From Halobacillus karajensis (GTDB lineage: Bacteria; Bacillota; Bacilli; Bacillales; Halobacillaceae): a stretch of DNA of 64,000 nt. Where the stretch lies: assembly GCF_900108515.1 (NCBI RefSeq), contig NZ_FNWW01000001.1, forward strand, positions 558,001-622,000, written 5' to 3'. Shown here one piece after another: positions 38,134 through 46,215 of this stretch. Each line of letters opens with the position of its first letter. Positions within the stretch are counted from its first letter, which is position 1. The translations under genes and the position numbers were made by a program. The notes under the pieces were generated by a model. The model was not told the DNA's origin and did not search any database. It worked only from the letters and a program-made list of their open reading frames with translations.

Positions 38134-38161
38134 GCCACTTTCATATGAAAGTGGCTTTTTT
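38134..38161 (+). terminator. Terminator of pbpG
   Basis: A perfect 22-bp palindrome (GCCACTTTCAT and its complement, 38134-38155) followed by TTTTTTT. Confidence 0.9.
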
Positions 38162-38216
38162 TAAAAGTCATTCATAATCATCTTCATCTGGGCAAAAAAA
38201 GGGGACTCCAGGATTG

Positions 38217-38266
38217 AAAAAAAAAGACAGAGAAAACGACCGGCAGAACCGGTCGCTTTCTCTGTC
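38217..38266 (-). terminator. Terminator of the YolD-like gene
   Basis: An 18-bp stem (38249-38266 with 38226-38243) followed on the minus strand by nine U's. It lies about 120 nt past the stop codon. Confidence 0.85.
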
Positions 38267-38387
38267 CTAGTAAACATGTATAACCCATGTGTTACTTAAT
38301 ATATTACCACTTTCGCTTATTCGTCAAGATTCGCCGTCCGAATTCCGGAAATTTTTAATGAACATTTTGTGAACAAATAGTGAACAC

Positions 38388-38729
38388 CTATCGAATAGTA
38401 AGATCCGCAATATCATCTAAAGGAAGACGAATGGTTTCTTTTGTCTCCTCATTCACTCCTGAGACCGTATGGGTTGACCTGTTAACATGACTAGGTTTCA
38501 TGCAGATCTCTTCATAATCAAAACCATTATGAATTCTTATCTGTACCGTTAAATGATCACTGAGTGCTCGCTGCAAAAGAAAGTCGATTTCCACTGCTTT
38601 TTGCTCATCCATTATCCCTTTTTCAACTCGTTGGTCTTCCTTCCAAAGTTTCTTCACCATTTCTACATGCTCCGGCAGCATAAGCGATGTCCATTTGATC
38701 GTCCCACGATCACGATTGCGATTATCCAT
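38388..38729 (-). CDS. YolD-like protein, SOS-controlled
   Basis: 113 residues matching the YolD-like family: DRGTIKWTSLMLPEHVEMVKK and the Q-rich middle DEQKAVEIDFLLQRAL. YolD proteins usually pair with a Y-family polymerase (UvrX, YqjW) and are LexA-regulated in B. subtilis. Here no polymerase gene is adjacent. I use ATG at 38729, 7 nt after AAGGAGG. A LexA-type box overlaps the start of transcription (next entry). Confidence 0.85.
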   Translation of the reverse strand: MDNRNRDRGTIKWTSLMLPEHVEMVKKLWKEDQRVEKGIMDEQKAVEIDFLLQRALSDHLTVQIRIHNGFDYEEICMKPSHVNRSTHTVSGVNEETKETIRLPLDDIADLTIR

Positions 38730-38748
38730 TACCACTCCTCCTTAACCA

Positions 38749-38791
38749 CGAACATTTGTTCTTATTCTATCATAAAAGAGCCTCCCGTAAA
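38749..38791 (-). promoter_or_regulatory. Promoter and LexA box of the YolD-like gene
   Basis: CGAACATTTGTTCT (38749-38762) keeps the GAAC-N4-GTTC core of the Gram-positive SOS box CGAACRNRYGTTYC. On the minus strand, TTTACG (38786-38791), 16 bp, TAGAAT (38764-38769) precede it, so LexA would sit just after the -10. Confidence 0.7.
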
Positions 38792-38860
38792 CTGGAATTT
38801 TCATACTTGGAAAAGTAAACCTGCTTTTAGCTTGAGAAAGGTTCGAGAAGAACAGGAAAA

Positions 38861-38895
38861 TAAAAAAAGAGAGGAACGTTTATTTTCCTCTCTTT
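38861..38895 (-). terminator. Terminator of ywhD
   Basis: AAAGAGAGGAA and TTCCTCTCTTT pair (38867-38895), with seven U's following on the minus strand. About 20 nt past the ywhD stop. Confidence 0.85.
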
Positions 38896-38913
38896 CTAAT
38901 ATGCTGATCCCCG

Positions 38914-39456
38914 TTATTGTACACCCAGGGAGTCTTTCAACTCCTGAGCTGTGTTCTCCCATAGTTCAGGTTTAAATTCACGCAGATATTCCCCCAGAAG
39001 TCTTTTCGCTTTGTCATCAAGATGATCGACAACGAAGCGTCCTTTCAAGGATTTATCCATATGATTGACGTGCTCCGGCATCAACTTATAACCTCTTTTG
39101 ATAGAACGATCGACAACGATCTCACTGGCGGCGACTCCATGGTAACATGGTTTACCTTCTTTATAATCAACGGTTACCCAGGCAATCCAGTACTGCAGTC
39201 CATTTTTCACAACTTCCCGGTCTGTAATGAACTTGATGCGTTTTTCTACTTTACTGCGAGCATGAAGGGCCCCCATATCGACATAGGCTTCCTCTTCATT
39301 TGGATCAACGATAACCGGGGTCATGTTTTCGAGACTAATGGAGCCAACACCATAGCCTCCGTGACCATCTGTAGAATCGTCTTTAATTATGGTGAATTGG
39401 TTCTTCTTTTTATCGTTGCTTTCCCCTTTATTTTTGAACTGGTCGAATTCTTTCAT
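38914..39456 (-). CDS. ywhD: YwhD family protein
   Basis: Conserved Bacillaceae protein of unknown function, about 180 residues. Family segments are KKNQFTIIKDDSTDGHGGYG, GSISLENMTPVIVDPNEEEA and YVDMGALHARSKVEKRIKF. I moved the start to ATG 39456 because GAGGAGG lies 8 nt before it. An earlier TTG (39510) or ATG (39498) has no ribosome site, and the extra residues seem not to be in the family. A short palindrome lies about 90 nt upstream. Confidence 0.82.
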   Translation of the reverse strand: MKEFDQFKNKGESNDKKKNQFTIIKDDSTDGHGGYGVGSISLENMTPVIVDPNEEEAYVDMGALHARSKVEKRIKFITDREVVKNGLQYWIAWVTVDYKEGKPCYHGVAASEIVVDRSIKRGYKLMPEHVNHMDKSLKGRFVVDHLDDKAKRLLGEYLREFKPELWENTAQELKDSLGVQ

Positions 39457-39542
39457 CAGGCGATCCTCCTCATCTGTCCACCTCTTATTTTGTCCCATTT
39501 TAACATACAAAACGCTTCTTGTTAGAAGAGACGCTCTGACTA

Positions 39543-39557
39543 TTGGTCAAACGTTTG
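39543..39557. promoter_or_regulatory. Second copy of TTGGTCAAACGTTTG
   Basis: An exact repeat of the 15-mer at 27487-27501, centred on the palindrome CAAACGTTTG. It lies upstream of ywhD and beside the acetyltransferase remnant. Possibly an operator for a regulator encoded elsewhere. Confidence 0.35.
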
Positions 39558-39567
39558 TTTAATCGCT

Positions 39568-39703
39568 TTAAACTCCCGATTCAGTATAAGAAACACAGTA
39601 TCCTGAGTTCTCCCCATCAAAGTCTCTTTCTCTCCGCACCCCTTCTTCACGAAAGCCAAAATTACGTTTATGAAACCGGAAGAATCCGATGACTTCCCCC
39701 TTT
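39568..39703 (-). pseudogene. Remnant of a GNAT acetyltransferase C-terminus
   Basis: Reading from about 39697 to a stop at 39568-39570 gives a peptide containing RFHKRNFGFREEGVRRERD, the typical end of a GNAT domain (RFHEKxGFREEGVxRE). The same frame has two stops just upstream and no start codon. The rest of the interval 39704-39830 shows other broken frames. I read it as a decayed gene. Apart from this, the palindrome above and the ywgA terminator, I see nothing else between ywhD and ywgA. Confidence 0.45.
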
Positions 39704-39837
39704 TATTTTCAAGTACTCAGGGGATTTCCTTCTTGTTATCCCTCCAATCTTTCCTTCATATCCTGTGTCATTTCTTCCACAGGCTTTATAGAATCTGACA
39801 GCCATGACCCCTCCAGTAATAAAAAAGACCATATAAC

Positions 39838-39866
39838 AAAAAGGTGTACGATCCTCGTACACCTTT
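39838..39866 (-). terminator. Terminator of ywgA
   Basis: AAAGGTGTACGA and TCGTACACCTTT (39840-39866) form a 12-bp stem. A short minus-strand U-run follows, 10 nt past the stop codon. Confidence 0.8.
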
Positions 39867-39875
39867 CCTTTCATC

Positions 39876-40376
39876 TTAATGAATGGAACGCAAATATTTA
39901 ATAAATTTCCATCCCTCATCAATATCTTCTTGTGTATAATTTTGAGCGCTCTTTACGGTGAACACTTTCTCTGCAATTTCCTCTTTTGGCAAATGCTCAA
40001 AGAAAAGCATCGTGGAAACCAGCTCAAGGAAACGCGAGCTTCTTCCGTTCATTTCATCGATATGCTCATTCAGCGGCGGCAGATCCATCTCATAATGGGT
40101 AAGAAACTCTCTCCCGCTATCCGTTAAACGATAGCGATATTGGTAATAATTTTTCTTTTCTTCTCTCGTTTCGCTGACGAAACCCAAGTTGCACATTTCC
40201 TCCACTCTAAGAGTCAGCTCTTCTGAATAAGGCCCGTAAAAGTGGAACTGATAACGTTCTTCAAAGGGGATTTCACACTTTTTCAGTATGTAAATCATCT
40301 TTTGTAACTTCTTTCGCCCAATGATTTCATCTGTGCTTGAGAAAAACTGCATCAACTTCGCATGATTCTCCAACAT
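39876..40376 (-). CDS. ywgA: YwgA family protein
   Basis: 166-residue cytoplasmic protein of the YwgA family. It starts MLENHAKLMQFFSSTDEIIGRKKLQKMIYILK and contains FHFYGPYSEELTLRVEEMCNLGFV, then a YRYRLTDSGREFL winged-helix-like stretch. The fold resembles DNA-binding or antitoxin-like winged helices (SocA/Panacea type), but no function is established. It lies 6 nt after ywfO, so the two are co-transcribed, as in other Bacillaceae. Confidence 0.82.
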   Translation of the reverse strand: MLENHAKLMQFFSSTDEIIGRKKLQKMIYILKKCEIPFEERYQFHFYGPYSEELTLRVEEMCNLGFVSETREEKKNYYQYRYRLTDSGREFLTHYEMDLPPLNEHIDEMNGRSSRFLELVSTMLFFEHLPKEEIAEKVFTVKSAQNYTQEDIDEGWKFIKYLRSIH

Positions 40377-40382
40377 GGAGGT

Positions 40383-41684
40383 TCACTCCTTATCAAACAA
40401 AATTTCCATAATCCGTTTTTTCGTTTTACTTCGATTCGACATTTCCTCGAGTCGATCAAGAGGAAAATATAATTTATGGTCCGTACGTTTTTTACCAGAA
40501 ATCGATTCAACAATATCAGAAAGCCTGGATAATTCCTTCAGTTCATCATTCGGCTGAAGAAGATGGATGGGAAGGCGTTCCCCTTCCTCTCCCGGTCGGT
40601 AAAAGTCATAAGGGAGATCGGAGCTCGAGTCGACAACGAGGTAATAATCTGGATTCAACCCAGCTTTTACAAACAGTTTATACAGCTCCATCCATTCGTT
40701 CATTTGGGCATTCGGGTTGAATTCAATATATTTGAATAGGCGTCGGTTTACAAAACGATGACATAAATCACTCAGTACCGTATCCTCTTCCTCCATCCAC
40801 GTTTGGAAGTAATATAGAACAACCGATTCATCAAGGGCCAAGTATTCTTTCAATGTAGGTTGACCCGAAAAGAAAGATAAGAAATGTATAGGTTCCAGCT
40901 TAAACGTGTACCCTTCTTCATACAGTTCTTTGGTACGGTGAAGAATCTTCGTCAGGATCACTTCTGCACTTCGGGTCACGGGATGGAAATAAACTTGCCA
41001 ATACATTTGATAGCGGCTCATAATGTAGTCTTCCACGGCATGCATTCCACTCTCTTTAACCACCACTTGGTCTTCCATAGGACGCATCACCCGGAGAATA
41101 CGCTCCATATCAAAATGACCATAGCTGACCCCTGTAAAATAGGCATCGCGCTGCAAATAGTCCATTCGATCTGCATCAATCTGGCTGGAAATGAGACTGA
41201 CAACAAGCTTATTTTCGTAAGTCTTATTAATGACGTCGGCTACCTTTTTCGGGAATCCTTTTTCCACTTTACTCAGAACCTTATTCACTTCAGTATCTCC
41301 AAGTAAAATCGCTTGGGTAAAATCCTCATGATCAAGTTTGTACACTTTTTCAAAGGAATGAGAAAAAGGGCCATGGCCTAGATCATGCAATAATGCAGCA
41401 CAAAGACAGAGCAAGCGCTCTTCTTGATCCCAATTCGGACGGGCTTGAAAGTTTTCGATAATCCTTCTGACGATTTCGTAAACACCCAAGGAATGATTGA
41501 AACGACTATGTTCTGCCCCATGGAACGTCAAATAGGAAGTTCCAAGCTGCTTGATTCGGCGAAGACGCTGAAACTCAGCCGTCCCAATCAAGTCCCAGAT
41601 CACACGCTCACGCACATGAACATAACGATGCACAGGGTCTTTAAAAACCTTTTCTTCACTTAACTTCTCATCACGGTAGGCCAT
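40383..41684 (-). CDS. ywfO: HD-domain dNTP phosphohydrolase-like protein YwfO
   Basis: SAMHD1/dGTPase-like metal phosphohydrolase of 433 residues. HD motif residues are visible: His59 and His64 (AEHSRFNHSLGV), His100-Asp101 (LLHDLGHGPFSHSFE) and the distal Asp in SQIDADRMDYL. It probably hydrolyses deoxynucleotides; activity is inferred from the family. I use ATG at 41684, 7 nt after AAAGGA. Coupled to ywgA downstream. Confidence 0.88.
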   Translation of the reverse strand: MAYRDEKLSEEKVFKDPVHRYVHVRERVIWDLIGTAEFQRLRRIKQLGTSYLTFHGAEHSRFNHSLGVYEIVRRIIENFQARPNWDQEERLLCLCAALLHDLGHGPFSHSFEKVYKLDHEDFTQAILLGDTEVNKVLSKVEKGFPKKVADVINKTYENKLVVSLISSQIDADRMDYLQRDAYFTGVSYGHFDMERILRVMRPMEDQVVVKESGMHAVEDYIMSRYQMYWQVYFHPVTRSAEVILTKILHRTKELYEEGYTFKLEPIHFLSFFSGQPTLKEYLALDESVVLYYFQTWMEEEDTVLSDLCHRFVNRRLFKYIEFNPNAQMNEWMELYKLFVKAGLNPDYYLVVDSSSDLPYDFYRPGEEGERLPIHLLQPNDELKELSRLSDIVESISGKKRTDHKLYFPLDRLEEMSNRSKTKKRIMEILFDKE

Positions 41685-41873
41685 CAGCTTGTCCTTTCTA
41701 CACGACATTTTTATCTATTATATACCTTAAATTCCGACAAAAAAACATCTTGACAGGCAAAAAATGACAGATCATTACCTGAAACCTGCCTTCAAGCATG
41801 TGGGATGGAGATGATTTTTATCCATGGCAGATTTTACAGCCGTTCCTCCATTCATGCAAGAGCCTACTTTTGG

Positions 41874-41879
41874 TATAAT
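41874..41879 (+). promoter_or_regulatory. Extended -10 of lipL
   Basis: TGGTATAAT is a perfect extended -10 (TGN-TATAAT) about 33 nt upstream of the lipL start. The -35 is poor. Confidence 0.55.
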
Positions 41880-41911
41880 GAATGGTGCTATTAAAAAGGA
41901 GAACGAATGTT

Positions 41912-42754
41912 ATGAATGAACTACATCCATTATTAAAACCAGACACCTATCGATTCATTGACCAAAGTAATTTAGGGCCAGGATTTTCGGCTTTACAGTC
42001 TTTCGCAATGGATGATGCCCTCTCTATCTCTGTCGGCGAGAGAATCAGTCCCACAACAGCAAGGCTCTGGGTCCACCATGATACCATTGTCCTTGGCATC
42101 CCGGATGCCCGTCTTCCTTATATCAAAGAAGGAATCGAATTTTTAAGATCCAATGGTTACGATATTGTCGTCCGTAATTCCGGTGGACTTGCCGTTGTTT
42201 TAGATAAGGGGGTTTTAAACCTTTCCCTAATCTTCCCGGATTCAAAACAAGTGAACATCCATGAAGGTTATGAAGCGATGGTTTCTTTCATCCAACACCT
42301 TTTTTCTGATTTAACAGACGGAATTGAAGCCTATGAGATCACACAATCTTATTGCCCAGGCACCTACGATCTAAGCATTAACGGAAAGAAATTCGCCGGT
42401 ATTTCTCAACGTCGCGTTAAAAATGGCTCTGCTGTTCAGATTTATCTGGATGTAAGCGGAAGTGGCGCCGAACGTGCCTCTCTTCTTAAGCGTTTCTATG
42501 AAATAGGCAAACAAGGAGAGGACACTCGTTTCACCTATCCTCATATTGAACCGAATGTGATGGCTTCCTTAAATGAATTATTAAATACGACTTTAAGCGT
42601 TCTTGATGTCCGCGACCGGATTTTAATGAAATTACATGAGCTTTCAGGAAATCTTATTACCCATGCATTAGACGGGAAGGAAATCGACTGGTTCCATAAA
42701 CGATTTGATCAAATGATCAAACGCAATGAAAAAGCGCTCGACAACCTTGAGTAA
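41912..42754 (+). CDS. lipL: Octanoyl-[GcvH]:protein N-octanoyltransferase
   Basis: Transfers octanoyl groups from GcvH to the E2 subunits of 2-oxoacid dehydrogenases during lipoate synthesis. The BPL/LplA/LipB fold shows RNSGGLAVVLDKGVLN and SYCPGTYDLSINGKKFAG, with probable nucleophile Cys148. The length is 280, as for B. subtilis YwfL/LipL. I use ATG at 41912, 10 nt after AAGGAG; the earlier ATG at 41882 overlaps that site. The pta gene is convergent. Confidence 0.92.
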   Translation: MNELHPLLKPDTYRFIDQSNLGPGFSALQSFAMDDALSISVGERISPTTARLWVHHDTIVLGIPDARLPYIKEGIEFLRSNGYDIVVRNSGGLAVVLDKGVLNLSLIFPDSKQVNIHEGYEAMVSFIQHLFSDLTDGIEAYEITQSYCPGTYDLSINGKKFAGISQRRVKNGSAVQIYLDVSGSGAERASLLKRFYEIGKQGEDTRFTYPHIEPNVMASLNELLNTTLSVLDVRDRILMKLHELSGNLITHALDGKEIDWFHKRFDQMIKRNEKALDNLE

Positions 42755-42772
42755 GGAGATCGAGCGCTTTCG
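42729..42772. terminator. Bidirectional terminator lipL/pta
   Basis: AAAGCGCTCGA (42731-42741) and TCGAGCGCTTT (42760-42770) flank the lipL stop codon. U's follow on both strands. Confidence 0.8.
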
Positions 42773-42798
42773 TTTTGGCTTTAAAGTTATTTTTCCTA

Positions 42799-43770
42799 TT
42801 AAACGGATTGTGCTGCAGTGATTAGGGCAAGCTTGTATACATCATCAGCATTACAACCACGGGACAGATCATTCACCGGTTGATTTAACCCTTGAAGGAT
42901 TGGTCCCACAGCATCAAAGTTTCCTAAACGCTGAGCAATTTTGTAACCAATGTTTCCTGCCTCAAGGCTTGGGAATACGAATGTGTTCGCCTCCCCTTTC
43001 AAAGGAGAATCAGGCGCTTTCTTCTCAGCTACGGATGGGACAAATGCCGCATCAAATTGGAATTCACCATCAATGAGAAGATCGGGATTCTGTTCTTTTG
43101 CAATAGTGAGAGCCTCTGTAACTTTTTCTGTTTCGGGCGACTTGGCCGAACCTTTTGTAGAAAAGCTTAACATCGCTACTTTCGGATCAATATCGAAAAG
43201 TTGTGCTGTTTCTGCACTTGCAAGCGCAATCTCAGCTAAATCCTGGCTATCTGGGTTGATGTTGATGGCACAGTCAGCGAATACATATTTTTCTTCGTCG
43301 CGCACCATAATGAATACACCAGAAGTCTTCTTAATCCCAGGTTTAGTCTTGATGATTTGTAAAGCTGGACGTACAGTGTCTGCTGTAGAGTGAACAGCAC
43401 CACTTACAAGGCCGTCTGCTTTCCCCATATAAACAAGCATCGTTCCAAAGTAGTTGCCGTTTTGCAAGATTTCACGTGCTTGCTCTTCGGTTGCCTTTCC
43501 TTTCCGGCGCTCTACAAAGCTGGCCACCATATCATCAAATTCAGCATAATCAGCTGGATCTAAGATTTCCGCAACAGAGATGTCCAGGTTTAGTTCCGAT
43601 GCTTTCTGTTCTACTTTTCCTTTATTACCAACTAGTACAGGTGTAAGCAATCCTTCTGCACCCAATTGACTGACAGCTGTAAGAATTCGTTCGTCTAATG
43701 CTTCAGGAAATACGACTTTCTTGCCTTTTCCAACCACTTTAGACTTCAAAGTATCAAATAGGTTACTCAT
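42799..43770 (-). CDS. pta: Phosphate acetyltransferase
   Basis: Converts acetyl-CoA and phosphate to acetyl phosphate in overflow metabolism. 323 residues of the short Pta type: VVFPEALDERILTAV at the N-terminus, DGLVSGAVHSTADTVRPALQ, and the C-terminal GPILQGLNQPVNDLSRGCNADD. I use the second ATG (43770) because GGAGG lies 7 nt upstream. A cre-like sequence with two mismatches occurs at 43855-43868; in B. subtilis CcpA activates pta. Confidence 0.95.
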   Translation of the reverse strand: MSNLFDTLKSKVVGKGKKVVFPEALDERILTAVSQLGAEGLLTPVLVGNKGKVEQKASELNLDISVAEILDPADYAEFDDMVASFVERRKGKATEEQAREILQNGNYFGTMLVYMGKADGLVSGAVHSTADTVRPALQIIKTKPGIKKTSGVFIMVRDEEKYVFADCAININPDSQDLAEIALASAETAQLFDIDPKVAMLSFSTKGSAKSPETEKVTEALTIAKEQNPDLLIDGEFQFDAAFVPSVAEKKAPDSPLKGEANTFVFPSLEAGNIGYKIAQRLGNFDAVGPILQGLNQPVNDLSRGCNADDVYKLALITAAQSV

Positions 43771-44035
43771 CATTAACCCTCCATTTTTTCATTCTGTTAT
43801 ACATGATAAGACGTTTTGTGTTTAAAAGAAAGTAGTTCGAACCAAGTTTTCCAATTGAAGCGATTTCATTTTAACTTTACCCTATTTCATCAAAGATGAT
43901 ACTTCTGTTTCGCCCCTGCTATTATTCACAAAATCGTAATAGACGCTTCGTTATCTATCGAAAAGTAAATGTGTTATATTAATGGAGGATGATTTATTAG
44001 TACAATACTTCAATGTAAAAGGAGCGATCGATCCC

Positions 44036-44773
44036 ATGCCAGAAGCAGTAGTTACCATGGACGGTTGGTATTGTTTGCATGATTTTCGTTCTGTCGATTG
44101 GACAGCATGGAAGTATGCATCAAATGAAGACCGCGAACAGGCAATCAGTGAATTTAAACAATTGATTGGTCAATGGGAAGAAACAGAACGCAGCAAAGAA
44201 GGAAGTCATGCTTTATATACAATTGTCGGTCAGAAAGCTGACTTTATGATGATGATTCTCCGCCCGACAATGGAAGAGCTGAATGAAATTGAAACAGCCT
44301 TCAATAAAACCAAGCTGGCTGAATACACGAAGCCTGCATATTCGTATGTATCGGTGGTTGAACTATCCAATTACATGGGAAGCGCCAACGAAGATGACCC
44401 TGAAATTCAGGCACGTCTCCACCCGACACTTCCTAAATGGAACCATATTTGTTTCTACCCGATGGACAAGCGCCGTCAGGGCAATGACAACTGGTATGTG
44501 CTCGAGAAAGATGAGCGCGCGAAATTAATGTATGCTCACGGAATGACCGGGCGTCAATATGCTGGAAAAATCCGTCAGATCATTACAGGTTCCATTGGTT
44601 TCGACGATTGGGAATGGGGCGTCACACTATTTGCTCACGATGTCCTTCAGTTTAAGAAGCTCGTATATGAGATGCGCTTTGATGAAGTAACTTCGCGCTA
44701 TGGTGATTTTGGATCATTCTATATTGGGAATATCCTGAAACCGGATGCTGTCGATCAATTTTTGCATGTTTAG
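44036..44773 (+). CDS. hemQ: Coproheme decarboxylase HemQ
   Basis: Last enzyme of the Gram-positive coproporphyrin heme pathway. A chlorite-dismutase-fold protein of 245 residues. The catalytic tyrosine is Tyr141 (CFYPMDKRR) and the proximal heme ligand is His168 ([11 protein letters not shown]). The [29 protein letters not shown] tail is typical. I use ATG at 44036 after AAAGGAG; the earlier ATG at 43982 has GGAGG too close. Divergent from pta, as in B. subtilis (ywfI). Confidence 0.94.
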   Translation: MPEAVVTMDGWYCLHDFRSVDWTAWKYASNEDREQAISEFKQLIGQWEETERSKEGSHALYTIVGQKADFMMMILRPTMEELNEIETAFNKTKLAEYTKPAYSYVSVVELSNYMGSANEDDPEIQARLHPTLPKWNHICFYPMDKRRQGNDNWYVLEKDERAKLMYAHGMTGRQYAGKIRQIITGSIGFDDWEWGVTLFAHDVLQFKKLVYEMRFDEVTSRYGDFGSFYIGNILKPDAVDQFLHV

Positions 44774-44778
44774 GAAGG

Positions 44779-44811
44779 AAAGCTGTCAGGACTCACTGGC
44801 AGCTTTTTTTG
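44779..44811 (+). terminator. Terminator of hemQ
   Basis: AGCTGTCAG and CTGGCAGCT (44781-44804, one wobble) followed by TTTTTTT. Confidence 0.9.
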
Positions 44812-44844
44812 TACCCAATCAGACCACGCCCTTTCGTTCTCTTC

Positions 44845-45081
44845 CTAAATCTTGAACCGTGTTCCGTTTACCAGATAAGTGTGAGGACGGCAGGGAAAAC
44901 TGTTCGCTTCCCGCGGTGTTTGCAGATCCTCCCCGAACTTATAGTCCGGTGAAGTTTCGCCCCCCATTCTTTCCCGGGAACGCGCGTGATCCTGTTCGAA
45001 ATCATCGGCTAGTGAGACTTCCCTCAATTCTGTATGATGACCTTTCCTTTTCCACCCTATCCCCATCGTTAATGAAGCCAT
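44845..45081 (-). CDS. Possible small hypothetical protein
   Basis: A 78-residue open frame from ATG 45081, with GAAGG about 7 nt upstream. It is polar, with no membrane segment: SLADDFEQDHARSRERMGG and GEDLQTPREANSFPCRPHTYLVNGTRFKI. Not recognised. It is the only coding candidate in the 400-bp stretch between hemQ and the cwlJ remnant; the opposite frame is also open, which lowers confidence. Confidence 0.3.
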   Translation of the reverse strand: MASLTMGIGWKRKGHHTELREVSLADDFEQDHARSRERMGGETSPDYKFGEDLQTPREANSFPCRPHTYLVNGTRFKI

Positions 45082-45234
45082 CCACCTACCTTCCATTTAT
45101 TCGAATAAACTTGTGATCAATCCTTAAGGGCATTTGTTGTCCACCAGATATTTTTTATTCATATCTACATAGGCGTGTCACATATAGTGTTAAAGAACAT
45201 ACAAACATGCCTTTCTTAAAAGTGAGGTGACAGC

Positions 45235-45555
45235 ATGGCTGTTATTTCCTTCCATCCAATGACTTCTCACGTCTTCGGCTAAAGGAAGCTGAAGTGGAAG
45301 GTAAAACAAGGCGTGCTTATGGTCTGGAATACCAGAGTCAAACCGTGTCCGTGGGGAATGTATCGATTTTTTCGATACGCTTCGTAAAATGGTGGACCAA
45401 AGTCTAAGCGGCTGCTGCCGGCACGTCTTACTACTTTGGTTCTTTACGCCCTTAGGAGGCTGCCCAGCCCAGTGGTTCGGCCAGTGGAACACGGGAAGAT
45501 ACAAACTCATTGTTTCTTTTCCCCGACTCGGTCTGACTGTCCTAGTGTTTATTAA
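45235..45555 (+). pseudogene. cwlJ: Degraded spore cell-wall hydrolase gene cwlJ
   Basis: Fragments of CwlJ run in order but in shifting frames. They are MAV after GAGGTGA (45235), RLRLKEAEVEGK (about 45270-45305), QGVLMVWNTRVK (45307-45342) and NRVRGECIDFFDTLRKMVDQ (45341 on). About 35 codons are then missing (the GGFEA...GYFYQ region), followed by GGCPAQWFGQWNTGRYK (to 45505) and, one frame over, THCFFSPTRSDCPSVY and the stop at 45553-45555. At least four frame changes make it non-functional. CwlJ normally degrades spore cortex in germination and needs GerQ, whose intact gene starts 21 nt later. Confidence 0.85.
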
Positions 45556-45576
45556 TTCCAATAAGGAGTGATTCAG

Positions 45577-46086
45577 TTGGCAGAAAAGAAACCACAAATG
45601 GGAGGACAGGGTCAAGGACAGCAGATGTATGGCCAATCCCCTTCCCCGTATTACGGCCAGAACCCTTATATGTACTATTATCCAAGTGGACCCATGGCTA
45701 ACCAAGGAATGGGGATGCCACAACAACAACCACAATTCCAGGGTCAACAAGCTGGCACTCAACCCCCTCAAATGCAGCAAACGCAAACGACAGGTGGAGT
45801 AAATCCACCCAATATGCTTCCATCTGAGGAGTCCTACATCGAAAATATTTTACGTTTAAATGCTGGGAAGCCTGCAACGGTTTATATGACGTTCGAAAAT
45901 AACGATCAATGGAATGCAAAAGTATTCAAAGGGATTATAGAGGCAGCAGGAAGAGATCACATTATCCTCAGTGATCCACAAACCGGAAAGCGTTATTTAT
46001 TGCTAATGGTGTATCTTGATTACATTACATTCGATGAAGAAATTAACTACAACTATCCGTATGGAAGTGGCACCGGCCAACGTTAA
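45577..46086 (+). CDS. gerQ: Spore coat protein GerQ
   Basis: Coat protein that anchors CwlJ and is cross-linked by transglutaminase Tgl. The N-terminal 80 residues are rich in Gln, Tyr, Pro and Met. The conserved C-terminal domain contains SYIENILRLNAGKPATVYMTF and RDHIILSDPQTGKRYLLLMVYLDYITFDEEI. I use TTG at 45577 (MAEKKPQM), 8 nt after AAGGAG; the GTG at 45568 overlaps that site. N-terminal lysines are potential cross-linking sites. Its usual partner gene cwlJ is a wreck just upstream. Confidence 0.93.
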   Translation: MAEKKPQMGGQGQGQQMYGQSPSPYYGQNPYMYYYPSGPMANQGMGMPQQQPQFQGQQAGTQPPQMQQTQTTGGVNPPNMLPSEESYIENILRLNAGKPATVYMTFENNDQWNAKVFKGIIEAAGRDHIILSDPQTGKRYLLLMVYLDYITFDEEINYNYPYGSGTGQR

Positions 46087-46118
46087 AAATTGACTCATTT
46101 CCCGTTCCTAACCAAGCA

Positions 46119-46150
46119 AAAAACTCGCTATTTCGATAGCGAGTTTTTCC
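46119..46150 (+). terminator. Terminator of gerQ
   Basis: AAAAACTCGCTAT and ATAGCGAGTTTTT pair around a TTCG loop. It also shows that the following small gene must start later than the first ATG of its frame. Confidence 0.9.
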
Positions 46151-46215
46151 ATTCAGATCAGACGGTCTTTACGTTTTTAAATACTGGCCTGGCGCCAAAT
46201 GAAAAGGGTGAACAG

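Noticed and set aside
39668-39922. Minus-strand 84-residue frame, or a 45-residue protein from ATG 39805
   Set aside because: It crosses the ywgA terminator and overlaps the acetyltransferase remnant; composition does not look like a stable protein.
45190-45786. Minus-strand 198-residue open frame
   Set aside because: It is antisense to the cwlJ remnant and to the start of gerQ, where plus-strand similarity is clear.
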